Assembly: GCA_035690725.1 (NCBI GenBank)
Contig: DASSKF010000020.1
Span: 1-16,364, forward strand
Length of the DNA: 16,364 nt
Direction: 5' to 3'
Source: DASSKF01 sp035690725
GTDB taxonomy: Bacteria; Actinomycetota; Actinomycetes; Actinomycetales; Dermatophilaceae
The notes below the pieces were generated by a model that ran no database searches, was not told the DNA's origin, and was given only the letters and a program-made list of their open reading frames with translations. Below, piece after piece: positions 1-7,352 of this stretch. The first letter of the stretch is position 1; the number at the start of each line of letters is the position of its first letter. The position numbers and the translations under genes are program-made.

Positions 1-1021
1 GCTGCGCTCGGTCGCGGTGGGCAACGTGGGCACGCCGCTGCTGGAGGCGGTCCTCGACCCCGAGCCGCACGACGTGCTGGCCGTCGAGCTGTCGAGCTTC
101 CAGCTGCACTGGCAGGAGTCGGTGCAGCCGCGGGCGGCCGCCTGCCTCAACGTCGCCCCTGACCACCTCGACTGGCACGGCTCCCTCGAGGGCTACCGGC
201 AGGCCAAGGGCAGCGTCTACCACGCGGCCCGGGTCGCCTGCGTCTACAACGTGCAGGACCCGGTCACCGAGCACCTCGTCGAGGAGGCCGACGTGGCCGA
301 GGGGTGCCGGGCGATCGGGTTCACCCTCGGCGTCCCCGCGCCGTCGATGCTGGGGGTCGTCGACGACGTGCTGGCCGACCGGGCGTTCGTGGAGGAGCGC
401 GCCACCTCCGCCGCCGAGCTGTGCACCCTGGAGGACCTGCGCGCCGGCTCGCCGTCGCTGGCGCCGCACCACGTGGCCAACGCGCTCGCGGCGGCGGCGC
501 TGGCCCGGGCGCACGGCGTGTCGGCGGTCGCGGTGCGGGACGGGCTGCGAGCCTTCCGCCCCGACCCGCACCGCATCGCCGAGGTGGCCACCGTCGAGGG
601 GGTCACCTTCGTCGACGACTCGAAGGCGACCAACCCGCACGCCGCCGCCGCGTCGCTCGCCGCGTTCGAGCACGTGGTCTGGGTGGCCGGAGGCATGCTC
701 AAGGGCGCCGACGTCGACGACCTCGTGCGGCGGCACGCCGACCGGCTGCGGGGGGCGGTGCTCCTCGGTGTCGACCGGGGCCGTATCGCGGAGTCCCTGG
801 CACGACACGCGCCCGAGATCCCGGTGGTGGACCTGGCCAGCACCGACACTGAGGTGATGGACGTGGTCGTGGAGGAGGCCGCCGCACTCGCCCGCCCCGG
901 CGACGTGGTGCTGCTCGCCCCCGCGGGCGCGTCCTGGGACATGTTCAGCAGCTACCACGCTCGCGGTGACGCCTTCGCCGCCGCCGTGCAGCGCCACCGG
1001 AGCCGCGTCGAGAGGGACTGA
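1..1021 (+). CDS. murD: UDP-N-acetylmuramoylalanine--D-glutamate ligase (MurD), 5'-truncated by window edge
   Basis: Cytoplasmic ATP-dependent ligase that adds D-glutamate to UDP-MurNAc-L-Ala in peptidoglycan precursor synthesis. The reading frame is already open at base 2 (codons LRSVAVGNVGTPL), so the N-terminal domain and the ATP P-loop lie upstream of the window; 339 residues are visible. Mur-ligase landmarks in order are GNVGTPL, ELSSFQL, NVAPDHLDWH, HHVANALAAAALA, the C-terminal-domain motif DDSKATNPHAA, and the MurD-typical ending LLAPAGASWDMFSSYHARGDAF. The DDSKATN and ASWDMF blocks separate it from MurC, MurE and MurF. The TGA stop is 4 nt before the ftsW start, which fits one operon. 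The apparent GTG at 17 is an internal Val codon in the conserved GNVGTP region, not a start. The partial state comes only from the window boundary. Confidence 0.96.
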   Translation, partial: LRSVAVGNVGTPLLEAVLDPEPHDVLAVELSSFQLHWQESVQPRAAACLNVAPDHLDWHGSLEGYRQAKGSVYHAARVACVYNVQDPVTEHLVEEADVAEGCRAIGFTLGVPAPSMLGVVDDVLADRAFVEERATSAAELCTLEDLRAGSPSLAPHHVANALAAAALARAHGVSAVAVRDGLRAFRPDPHRIAEVATVEGVTFVDDSKATNPHAAAASLAAFEHVVWVAGGMLKGADVDDLVRRHADRLRGAVLLGVDRGRIAESLARHAPEIPVVDLASTDTEVMDVVVEEAAALARPGDVVLLAPAGASWDMFSSYHARGDAFAAAVQRHRSRVERD

Positions 1022-1025
1022 CACC

Positions 1026-2318
1026 GTGACCACCTCCACCCGTAGCCGCCGGCCGATGGCCAGCACCTCGGCCGCCTCGGGCACGGAGTCGTCCGGCGAG
1101 TGGTCCGCGTCCGGGTGGCTGGCGTGGCTGCGCCGGCTCGAGTCGCCGGTCGCGACCTACTACCTCCTGCTCGGCGCCACCACGATGCTGATCATCATCG
1201 GGCTGGTCATGGTCCTGTCGGCGTCCAGCGTCGAGTCCTACGCCTCGAGCGGCTCGTCCTACACCGTCTTCCTCAGCCAGCTGGAGTTCGCGGCCCTCGG
1301 CGTCGCCGCCGCGCTCGTCGTCAGCCGGTTGTCCGTGGGGTTCCTGCGCACGGTGGCACCGTGGGCCTTCGCCGGAGCGGTGGCGCTCCAGGGGCTCGTC
1401 TTCAGCCCGCTCGGCGTGACCGTGCTGGGCAACCGCAACTGGATCGAGCTCGCCGGGCAGCGGATGCAGCCCTCGGAGTTCGCCAAGGTGGCCCTCGTGC
1501 TGCTCGCCGCCACGGTGCTGACCCGCAAGCGGCGCCTGCTGGACCGGTTCCGGCACGTGCTCGTCCCGCTCGTCCTGCCGTGCGGCGGCCTGCTGGTCCT
1601 GCTGGTCCTGCTCGGCCACGACCTCGGCACGGCACTCGTCCTGCTCGCCATCATCGCCGGTGTGCTGTTCGCTGCCGGCGTGCCGTTGCGCGGGTTCCTC
1701 GTCGCGGGGGTCTCGTTCGCGGCGCTCGCCGGTGCGCTGGTGGTGACCAGTCCCAACCGGATGGGCCGGATCACCACCTGGCTGGGCACCTGTGCGGATG
1801 CGCACGCGGCCGGCTGCTGGCAGAAGGTCCACGGGCAGTACGCCCTCGCCGACGGGGGCTGGTGGGGTGTCGGGCTCGGCGCCAGCCGGGAGAAGTGGTC
1901 CTGGCTGCCGGAGGCGCACAACGACTTCATCTTCGCGATCATCGGCGAGGAGCTCGGCCTACCGGGCACGCTCGTGGTCATCGGGCTGTTCGCCGTGCTC
2001 GCCTTCGCCTGCTACCGGCTCGTCCTGCGCACCGACGACTTCTTCGTCCGCATCGCCTCCGCGGGCATCATGGTGTGGATCCTCAGCCAGGCCATCATCA
2101 ACATCGGGGCGGTCATCGGGCTGCTCCCGATCATCGGCGTGCCGCTGCCCCTGGTGTCCAGCGGGGGGTCCGCGCTGGTGACCACCTTGGTGGCGATCGG
2201 CATACTGTTCTCGTTTGCCAGGAACGAACCGGGTTGCAAGGAGGCCCTGCGCGCCCGTCCGAGCCTCGCCCGCCGGACGCTCGCGGTGGTCTCCCGGCAG
2301 CGGCAGGAGGATGCATGA
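1026..2318 (+). CDS. ftsW: Septal peptidoglycan polymerase (SEDS glycosyltransferase) FtsW
   Basis: Multi-pass membrane enzyme of the SEDS family that polymerises lipid II at the septum together with a class B PBP. I chose GTG 1026 (430 aa) because a purine-rich GAGAGGGA lies just upstream and the gap to murD is 4 nt; ATG 1056 is an alternative, and the frame runs open further upstream. A polar 40-residue cytoplasmic N-terminus precedes the first membrane segment (about 45-66). SEDS motifs are QPSEFAK (148-154), GHDLGT (197-202), HNDFIFAIIGEELG (298-311, with Asp300 at the position of the catalytic Asp known in the family) and PLVSSGGSA (375-383). The large outer loop has Cys256 and Cys264, which could form a disulfide. 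The stop overlaps the murG start in ATGA. RodA is the paralogue to exclude; the dcw context favours FtsW. Confidence 0.96.
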   Translation: MTTSTRSRRPMASTSAASGTESSGEWSASGWLAWLRRLESPVATYYLLLGATTMLIIIGLVMVLSASSVESYASSGSSYTVFLSQLEFAALGVAAALVVSRLSVGFLRTVAPWAFAGAVALQGLVFSPLGVTVLGNRNWIELAGQRMQPSEFAKVALVLLAATVLTRKRRLLDRFRHVLVPLVLPCGGLLVLLVLLGHDLGTALVLLAIIAGVLFAAGVPLRGFLVAGVSFAALAGALVVTSPNRMGRITTWLGTCADAHAAGCWQKVHGQYALADGGWWGVGLGASREKWSWLPEAHNDFIFAIIGEELGLPGTLVVIGLFAVLAFACYRLVLRTDDFFVRIASAGIMVWILSQAIINIGAVIGLLPIIGVPLPLVSSGGSALVTTLVAIGILFSFARNEPGCKEALRARPSLARRTLAVVSRQRQEDA

Positions 2319-3574
2319 CAGTGGCGACGTCGAAGGAGCCGCGCGAGGAGTCAGTGGCGACGTCGAAGGAGCCGCGCGAGGAGTCAGTGGCGACGTCGAA
2401 GGAGCCGCGCGAGGAGTCAGTGGCGACGTCGAAGGAGCCGCGCGAGGAGTCAGTGGCGCGGCAGCGGGGCCTGCGCTCGGTCGTCCTCGCCGGTGGCGGT
2501 TCGGCGGGGCACGTGTCGCCGCTGCTCGCCCTGGCCGACTGCCTCCGCCGCCGCCACCCGGAGCTGCGGATCACCGTGCTCGGCACCCAGGAGGGGCTCG
2601 AGGCGCGGCTGGTGCCGGCCCGGGGCTACGAGCTGCGCACGATCCCGAAGGTCGTCTTCCCCCGCCGGCCGGGGCCGGCCATGGCGCGGCTGCCGCGGGC
2701 GCTGACCCGCGCGGTGACCGAGACCGGTCGGGTGGTCGAGCAGGTGGCCGCCGACGTGGTCGTCGGCTTCGGCGGCTACGTCTCCACGCCCGCCTACCTC
2801 GCCGCCAAGCGCCGTGGGCTGCCGGTCGTGATCCACGAGCAGAACACCCGGCCCGGGCTGGCCAACCGGCTGGGGGCGCGGTTCGCCAGCGAGGTCGCCA
2901 CGACGTTCGCGGCCACCCGGCTGCCGGGTGGCCAGGTGATCGGTATGCCGCTCCGCCGGGAGATCACGGCACTGGACCGGGCGGCCGAGCGGGCCGCCGC
3001 CCTCGACCACTTCGGGCTGCAGGACTCCCGGCCGACCCTGCTGGTCACCGGCGGGTCCCTCGGGGCCCAGCGGCTCAACGACGCCTTCCGCGACGGGGTC
3101 GGGGCCCTGCGGGCCGCGGGCGTGCAGGTGCTGCACATCACCGGCGAGGGCAAGGACTTCGCCCCCGAGGAGGGGGAGGGCCCGCCCTACGTGGTGCGCC
3201 CCTACGTCGACCGGATGGACCTGGCCTACGCCGCGGCCGACCTCGTCGTCGCGCGCGCCGGCGCCAACACGGTCTGTGAGCTCACCGCCGTGGGGCTGCC
3301 GGCCGTCTACGTGCCGCTGCCCGTCGGCAACGGGGAGCAGCGGCTCAACGCGTCGGAGGTGGTGGCCGCCGGTGGCGGCCTGGTCGTCGACAACGACGAG
3401 GTGACCGCTGACTGGATCCGGCGCGAGCTGGTGCCGCTGGCGACCGACGGGGCACGGGTCGCGGCCATGGCGGCGGCGTCCGCCGGCATCGGCAGCCGGG
3501 ACGCCGACGAGCGGTTGGCGGACCTCGTTGAGCAGGCGGCGGGGACCGGGGTCACGGGGGCGGTTCCGGCGTGA
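2315..3574 (+). CDS. murG: UDP-GlcNAc:lipid I GlcNAc transferase (MurG) with repeat-bearing N-terminal extension
   Basis: Membrane-associated GT28 transferase that converts lipid I to lipid II on the inner face of the membrane. Starting at ATG 2315 (AGGAGG at 2305-2310; ATGA overlap with ftsW) it is 419 aa. The conserved protein begins only near residue 53: GGGSAGH (60-66), GFGGY (151-155), HEQNTRPGLANR (from 174), TGGSLGAQRLN (from 245), ARAGANTVCELT (from 313, with Glu322 at the UDP-GlcNAc site) and NGEQRLNA. Residues 3-46 are four identical copies of VATSKEPREES encoded by perfect 33-bp repeats. Without them, starting at GTG 2453, the protein would be 373 aa, close to the family's usual length. 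Each repeat also carries an in-frame GTG after GAGGAG, so the true start is uncertain (2315, 2321 or one of the later GTGs). The function is clear; only the N-terminus is in doubt. Confidence 0.95.
   Translation: MTVATSKEPREESVATSKEPREESVATSKEPREESVATSKEPREESVARQRGLRSVVLAGGGSAGHVSPLLALADCLRRRHPELRITVLGTQEGLEARLVPARGYELRTIPKVVFPRRPGPAMARLPRALTRAVTETGRVVEQVAADVVVGFGGYVSTPAYLAAKRRGLPVVIHEQNTRPGLANRLGARFASEVATTFAATRLPGGQVIGMPLRREITALDRAAERAAALDHFGLQDSRPTLLVTGGSLGAQRLNDAFRDGVGALRAAGVQVLHITGEGKDFAPEEGEGPPYVVRPYVDRMDLAYAAADLVVARAGANTVCELTAVGLPAVYVPLPVGNGEQRLNASEVVAAGGGLVVDNDEVTADWIRRELVPLATDGARVAAMAAASAGIGSRDADERLADLVEQAAGTGVTGAVPA
2321..2458 (+). repeat. Four perfect in-frame 33-bp tandem repeats at the 5' end of murG
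   Basis: Units lie at 2321-2353, 2354-2386, 2387-2419 and 2420-2452 and are identical base for base, followed by the first 6 nt (GTGGCG) of a fifth copy at 2453-2458. Each unit starts GTGGCGACGTCGAAGGAG and ends GAGGAGTCA, and encodes VATSKEPREES in the murG frame. The unit has no stop codon in the murG frame, in the +1 frame (SGDVEGAARGV) or in one antisense frame. It contains the palindrome CGACGTCG. Each unit boundary places GAGGAG 3 nt before a GTG, and AAGGAG 15 nt before it; neither spacing is ideal for initiation. There are no spacers, so it is not a CRISPR array. Confidence 0.97.
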
Positions 3575-5043
3575 GCAACGGCACCAACGACCGCTTCCGG
3601 TTCGACGACCCGGTCCTGCCGGCCGCGGACCTCGGGCACGTGCACTTCATCGCGATCGGCGGTGCGGGCATGTCCGGTGTGGCCCGGATCATGCTCGCCC
3701 AGGGACTGCAGGTCAGCGGGTCCGACGCCCGGGAGTCGCTGGTCACCCACGCCCTGGGCACCGAGGGGGCGCTGGTGCAGGTGGGGCACGACGCGGCGCA
3801 CGTCAACGGCGCCGACACGGTGGTGCTCTCCTCGGCGATCCGGGAGGACAACCCGGAGCTGGTGGCCGCCCGGGAGCGGGGGCTTCGGGTGCTGCACCGG
3901 TCCCAGGCGCTCGCGTCGGTGATGCAGGGCCGGCGCCGGGTCGCGGTCGCCGGCGCGAACGGCAAGACCACGACCACCTCGATGCTCACCGTCGCGCTGC
4001 AGCACTGCGGCGTCGACCCGTCCTTCGCCGTCGGTGGGGAGCTCGCGCGGCTGGGCACCAATGCCCACCACGGCACGGGCGACGTCTTCGTGGCCGAGGC
4101 CGACGAGAGCGACGGGTCCTTCGTCGTCTACCGGCCCGACGTCGGCATCGTCACCAACGTGATGCCGGACCACCTCGACTTCTACGGCGACTACGACCAC
4201 GTCCAGCAGGCCTACGAGCGCTTCGCCCGCACGATCCGCCCCGGTGGGGTGCTGGTGACCTGTGCCGACGACCCCGGCGCGCGGGCGCTCGCCGACCGGG
4301 TGCGCGCGGACGGCACACTGGTGGTGTCCTACGGGGAGTCCGCCGACGCCGACGTGCGGCTCACCGGCATGGGCGGGCGGGACCTGCACGCCTGGGCCAC
4401 GGTCCACCAGGCCGGAGCGCCCGAGCGCACTCTCCGGGTGGGGGTGCCGGGGGAGCACAACCTGCTCAACGCCACCGCCGCCTACGTCGCCGCCACAGTG
4501 GGCCTGGGCCAGCAGCCGGCGCTGGTGCTCGAGGGGCTGGCCGGGTTCACCGGCACCCGGCGCCGGTTCGAGCCGAAGGGTGACGTCGACGGGGTGCGGG
4601 TCGTCGACGACTACGCACACAACCCCGGCAAGGTGACCGCCGTCGTGCGCACCGCCAAGCGCCTGGTGGGGGACGACGGCCGGCTGGTCGTGGTCTTCCA
4701 GCCCCACCTCTACACCCGCACCCGGGACTTCGCCGCCGAGCTCGCCACGGCCCTGGCCCCGGCCGACGCCGTGGTGGTGATGGAGATCTTCGCCGCCCGG
4801 GAGGATCCCCTGCCCGGCGTGACGGCGGCCCTCGTGGCCGAGCGGATCCGTGGCCCGCGCACCGTCATCTACGAGCCGTCGTGGCAGGCGGTCGCCCCGG
4901 CGGTCGCCGCGATGGTCCGCCCCGGCGACCTGGTCCTCACCGTCGGTGCCGGAGACGTCACCCTGGTGGGCCCCGAGGTCCTCGGGCTGCTCGCCGAGTC
5001 CCGAGCGGTCCCCGCCGTCGTCGGGCGCCTGAAGGAGCACTGA
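3571..5043 (+). CDS. murC: UDP-N-acetylmuramate--L-alanine ligase (MurC)
   Basis: Cytoplasmic ATP-dependent ligase that adds the first residue, L-Ala, to UDP-MurNAc. At 490 aa it has full family length. The GTG start overlaps the murG stop by 4 nt (GTGA), implying translational coupling. Motifs are the N-terminal Rossmann FIAIGGAGMSG (26-36), the P-loop GANGKTTTTS (128-137), EADESDGSF (176-184), NVMPDHLDFYGDY (196-208), GEHNLLNATAAY (294-305), DDYAHNPGKV (346-355) and FQPHLYTRTRDF (376-387), the last being MurC-typical. Two places differ from the usual MurC text: the family normally has GTHGKT and DDYxHHPTE, whereas here both His positions are Asn (GANGKT, AHNPGK). MurE and Mpl are less likely given FQPHLYTRT and the dcw position. 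No ddl gene lies between murC and ftsQ, as in other actinobacteria. Confidence 0.96.
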   Translation: MSNGTNDRFRFDDPVLPAADLGHVHFIAIGGAGMSGVARIMLAQGLQVSGSDARESLVTHALGTEGALVQVGHDAAHVNGADTVVLSSAIREDNPELVAARERGLRVLHRSQALASVMQGRRRVAVAGANGKTTTTSMLTVALQHCGVDPSFAVGGELARLGTNAHHGTGDVFVAEADESDGSFVVYRPDVGIVTNVMPDHLDFYGDYDHVQQAYERFARTIRPGGVLVTCADDPGARALADRVRADGTLVVSYGESADADVRLTGMGGRDLHAWATVHQAGAPERTLRVGVPGEHNLLNATAAYVAATVGLGQQPALVLEGLAGFTGTRRRFEPKGDVDGVRVVDDYAHNPGKVTAVVRTAKRLVGDDGRLVVVFQPHLYTRTRDFAAELATALAPADAVVVMEIFAAREDPLPGVTAALVAERIRGPRTVIYEPSWQAVAPAVAAMVRPGDLVLTVGAGDVTLVGPEVLGLLAESRAVPAVVGRLKEH

Positions 5044-5049
5044 CCGATC

Positions 5050-5859
5050 GTGTCGACGAGGACGCCCACCCGCCGGAAGGCGGCCGGCACCGGGTCCGCG
5101 AACCGGTCCGGCGCCTCCGCCCTGCGGGTGCGCCGGCGTCCCCACAGGTGGCTCTGGCCGGCTGCCGCCGCGGTGGTCGTCGCCGCGCTCGTCGGCTGGC
5201 TGGTGTGGTTCAGCCCCGTCCTGGTCGCCCGGAAGGTGCAGGTGGACGGAGCCCGGGACGGTCAGGCGCAGCGGGTGCGCGAGGCGGCGCAGGTCCCCCT
5301 GGGCACGCCGCTGGCGACGGTCGACCTGTCCGCCGTCGTGGAGCGTGTCCTGGCGACGGGCAGCATCGCACGCACCACGGTCACCCGGTCGTGGCCCTCG
5401 ACCGTCGTGGTGCACGTGGCGCCGCGCCGGCCGGTCATGGCGCTGGACAACCCTCAAGGTGAAGTTCAGGTTGTGGATCAGGACGGCGTGGCCTACGACC
5501 CGGTGGTCGAGCCGCCGAAGCGCCTGCCGACGGTCCAGCTGGTGGGCGTCAACGGGAACGACCGGGAGACCGCGCTCGGGGCGGCGGCCGACGCGCTGCA
5601 GGTCCTGCCTGACCGGCTGCGGCACCGCGTCGACGTGGTCCGCGTGGACGGTCGCGAGGACATCACCTTCGTCCTCGGTGACGTCACCGTCCACTGGGGC
5701 GTGGGCGGGGACACCCGCCTCAAGACGGAGGTGCTCACGGCCCTGCTCCGTGACGGCGGCGACCGGCCGGCGAAGGAGGGGGACACGGGCAAGCACCGGC
5801 TTCTGGCCGACCTGCACCGGATCGACGTCAGCGCACCTCGACAACCGGTGGTCGAGTGA
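5050..5859 (+). CDS. ftsQ: Cell division protein FtsQ (POTRA-domain divisome scaffold)
   Basis: Bitopic membrane protein linking early and late divisome proteins. It is 269 aa from GTG 5050; AAGGAG at 5032-5037 is 12 nt upstream, inside the end of murC, a rather long spacing. The layout is a basic cytoplasmic tail (1-33), one membrane helix (about 34-54, WLWPAAAAVVVAALVGWLVW), a POTRA domain starting VARKVQVDGARDG (about 59-130, ending VVHVAPRRPVMAL), then the FtsQ-type beta domain with VDQDGVAYD. Sequence conservation is weak, as usual for FtsQ, so the call rests on topology, POTRA pattern and position between murC and ftsZ. Codons around 5451-5482 (CCT CAA GGT GAA GTT CAG GTT, later GAT CAG) are strikingly A/T-ending for this DNA, suggesting a nucleotide-level signal inside the gene. 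Confidence 0.92.
   Translation: MSTRTPTRRKAAGTGSANRSGASALRVRRRPHRWLWPAAAAVVVAALVGWLVWFSPVLVARKVQVDGARDGQAQRVREAAQVPLGTPLATVDLSAVVERVLATGSIARTTVTRSWPSTVVVHVAPRRPVMALDNPQGEVQVVDQDGVAYDPVVEPPKRLPTVQLVGVNGNDRETALGAAADALQVLPDRLRHRVDVVRVDGREDITFVLGDVTVHWGVGGDTRLKTEVLTALLRDGGDRPAKEGDTGKHRLLADLHRIDVSAPRQPVVE
5452..5465 (+). promoter_or_regulatory. Possible regulatory motif inside ftsQ, near-copy of the element upstream of ftsZ
   Basis: CCTCAAGGTGAAGT here matches CCTCAACGTGAGGT at 5867-5880 at 12 of 14 positions. It sits in a run of A/T-ending codons that is rare for this DNA. Promoters for ftsZ lying inside ftsQ are known in some other actinobacteria. The role is inferred; no -10/-35 pair is obvious. 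Confidence 0.25.
5837..5856. repeat. 20-bp imperfect palindrome at the end of ftsQ
   Basis: CTCGAC at 5837-5842 and GTCGAG at 5851-5856 flank the self-complementary ACCGGT (5844-5849), with one mismatched pair. It lies just before the ftsQ TGA (5857-5859). It could be a weak RNA hairpin or a binding site; there is no T-run, so a classic intrinsic terminator is unlikely. Confidence 0.4.
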
Positions 5860-5866
5860 GGGTCAT

Positions 5867-5879
5867 CCTCAACGTGAGG
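5867..5879. promoter_or_regulatory. Inverted repeat in the ftsQ-ftsZ control region
   Basis: CCTCA-ACG-TGAGG is a perfect 5-bp dyad, 8 nt after the ftsQ stop and about 120 bp before ftsZ. It lies between the ftsQ stop and the only -10-like hexamer upstream of ftsZ. From memory, similar CTCAAC/GAGGT-type sequences occur between ftsQ and ftsZ in other actinobacteria; I could not check this. Operator or structural role inferred. Confidence 0.35.
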
Positions 5880-5911
5880 TGGACAGTAGCGCCGGCCCCC
5901 GGGCGGTCGCG

Positions 5912-5917
5912 TACGAT
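5912..5917 (+). promoter_or_regulatory. Candidate -10 hexamer for ftsZ
   Basis: TACGAT fits the actinobacterial TANNNT -10 pattern and is 83 nt upstream of the ftsZ GTG. No -35 is evident at 17 bp spacing; TGGACA at 5880-5885 looks like a -35 but is 26 bp away. The 141-bp gap is the largest inside the dcw block and the natural place for a separate ftsZ promoter. Confidence 0.35.
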
Positions 5918-6000
5918 GCGACACGCACGAGGTCTGCACCCACCGTGACAGCTCATCCCGCAGCACCTGCCCCCCAGCTCAGCGAAGAGAGGCCCACCCC

Positions 6001-7341
6001 GTGGCAGCACCACAGAACTACCTCGCGGTCATCAAGGTCGTCGGCATCGGCGGCGGGGGTGTCAACGCGATCAACCGGATGATCGAGGTCGGGCTCAAGG
6101 GTGTGGAGTTCATCGCGATCAACACCGACGCGCAGGCGCTGCTGATGAGCGACGCCGACGTCAAGCTCGACGTCGGCCGCGACCTGACCCGCGGTCTCGG
6201 TGCGGGCGCCGACCCGGAGGTGGGACGCAAGGCCGCCGAGGACCACGGCGAGGAGATCGAGGAGGTCCTCAAGGGCGCCGACATGGTCTTCGTGACCGCC
6301 GGTGAGGGTGGTGGCACCGGCACCGGTGGGGCGCCGGTCGTGGCGAAGATCGCCAAGTCGCTGGGGGCGCTGACCATCGGTGTCGTGACCCGGCCGTTCA
6401 CCTTCGAGGGGCGCCGCCGGGCCAACCAGGCCGAGTCCGGCATCACCACCCTGCGCGAGGAGGTCGACACCCTCATCGTCATCCCGAACGACCGGCTGCT
6501 GTCGATCAGCGACCGTGCCGTCAGCATGCTGGACGCGTTCCGCAGCGCCGACCAGGTGCTGCTCTCCGGTGTGCAGGGCATCACCGACCTCATCACCACT
6601 CCGGGCCTGATCAACCTCGACTTCGCCGACGTCAAGTCGGTGATGCAGGGCGCCGGGTCCGCCCTGATGGGCATCGGCTCGGCGCGCGGCGAGGACCGCG
6701 CCGTGCAGGCCGCCGAGCTGGCCATCTCCTCCCCCCTGCTCGAGGCGAGCATCGACGGCGCCCACGGCGTGCTGCTGTCGGTGCAGGGTGGCTCGGACCT
6801 CGGCCTGTTCGAGATCAACGAGGCCGCGCGGCTGGTGCAGGAGGCGGCCCACCCCGAGGCCAACATCATCTTCGGTGCCGTCATCGACGATGCCCTCGGC
6901 GACGAGGTTCGCGTCACCGTCATCGCGGCCGGCTTCGACGGCGGGGCGCCCCAGCGCCGGGGTGACGAGCGGGCCCTCGGCCAGATCCAGGGCAGCAGCC
7001 AGTCCGGTGCGCAGCCCGGTCAGCAGGTGCCGGGCGTCGGGCAGGGGGCCTCCGGCGGGCAGGGCGGCGGCAGCACCGCGGCAGGCGGTCCGTCGCAGGG
7101 TCAGAGCGCCGGCACGCCTCCCGCCGGTCAGCAGGCGCCGGCCAGCGGCGCACCCCAGCCCGGTGCCGGGCAGCAGCAGGGCGCCTCGCAGGCCCAGCCC
7201 GCGCAGCCCGCCCAGCAGGGCCAGCAAGGTGAGCAAGGTGAGCGTCCGGAGGGGCAGCGTCAGCAGGACGTGGCGCGGCCGCCCCGGTCGGTGAGCTTCG
7301 ACGAGGGCGACGACCTCGACGTCCCCGACTTCCTCAAGTAG
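6001..7341 (+). CDS. ftsZ: Cell division GTPase FtsZ
   Basis: Tubulin-like GTPase that polymerises into the Z ring. It is 446 aa from GTG 6001, preceded by AGAGAGG (5985-5991). Landmarks are GIGGGGVNAINRM (15-27), NTDAQALLMSDA (41-52), the tubulin signature GGGTGTGGAP (103-112), RPFTFEGRRR (131-140), the T7 loop NLDFADVKSVM (205-215) with catalytic Asp207 and Asp210, and the globular domain ending near 317. A Gln/Gly/Pro/Ala-rich disordered linker of about 100 residues follows (318-425), then the conserved C-terminal tail DDLDVPDFLK (437-446), which in actinobacteria binds SepF and FtsW. ftsA is absent upstream, and SepF, encoded three genes downstream, takes the membrane-anchor role in this phylum. 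It probably has its own promoter in the upstream gap. Confidence 0.98.
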   Translation: MAAPQNYLAVIKVVGIGGGGVNAINRMIEVGLKGVEFIAINTDAQALLMSDADVKLDVGRDLTRGLGAGADPEVGRKAAEDHGEEIEEVLKGADMVFVTAGEGGGTGTGGAPVVAKIAKSLGALTIGVVTRPFTFEGRRRANQAESGITTLREEVDTLIVIPNDRLLSISDRAVSMLDAFRSADQVLLSGVQGITDLITTPGLINLDFADVKSVMQGAGSALMGIGSARGEDRAVQAAELAISSPLLEASIDGAHGVLLSVQGGSDLGLFEINEAARLVQEAAHPEANIIFGAVIDDALGDEVRVTVIAAGFDGGAPQRRGDERALGQIQGSSQSGAQPGQQVPGVGQGASGGQGGGSTAAGGPSQGQSAGTPPAGQQAPASGAPQPGAGQQQGASQAQPAQPAQQGQQGEQGERPEGQRQQDVARPPRSVSFDEGDDLDVPDFLK

Positions 7342-7352
7342 GTGACCGACCC

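Noticed and set aside
1..1021. murD as a pseudogene because its N-terminus is missing
   Set aside because: The frame is open to the first base of the window and all visible motifs are intact, so the gene is cut only by the window edge.
2321..2458. CRISPR-like array
   Set aside because: The 33-bp units are directly abutting with no spacers, lie inside a coding frame, and no cas genes are nearby.
2215..3279. Alternative + strand frame through the repeats (SGDVEGAARGV repeated)
   Set aside because: It overlaps murG entirely, and beyond the repeats its translation is low-complexity with no family features.
3307..5844. An 845-codon minus-strand open frame opposite murG, murC and ftsQ
   Set aside because: It mirrors the third-position GC bias of the real genes and shows no recognisable domain.
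7000..7270. Gln/Gly/Pro-rich C-terminal part of ftsZ as an insertion or frameshift
   Set aside because: Variable disordered linkers before a conserved DDLDVPDFLK tail are normal for actinobacterial FtsZ, and the frame is intact.
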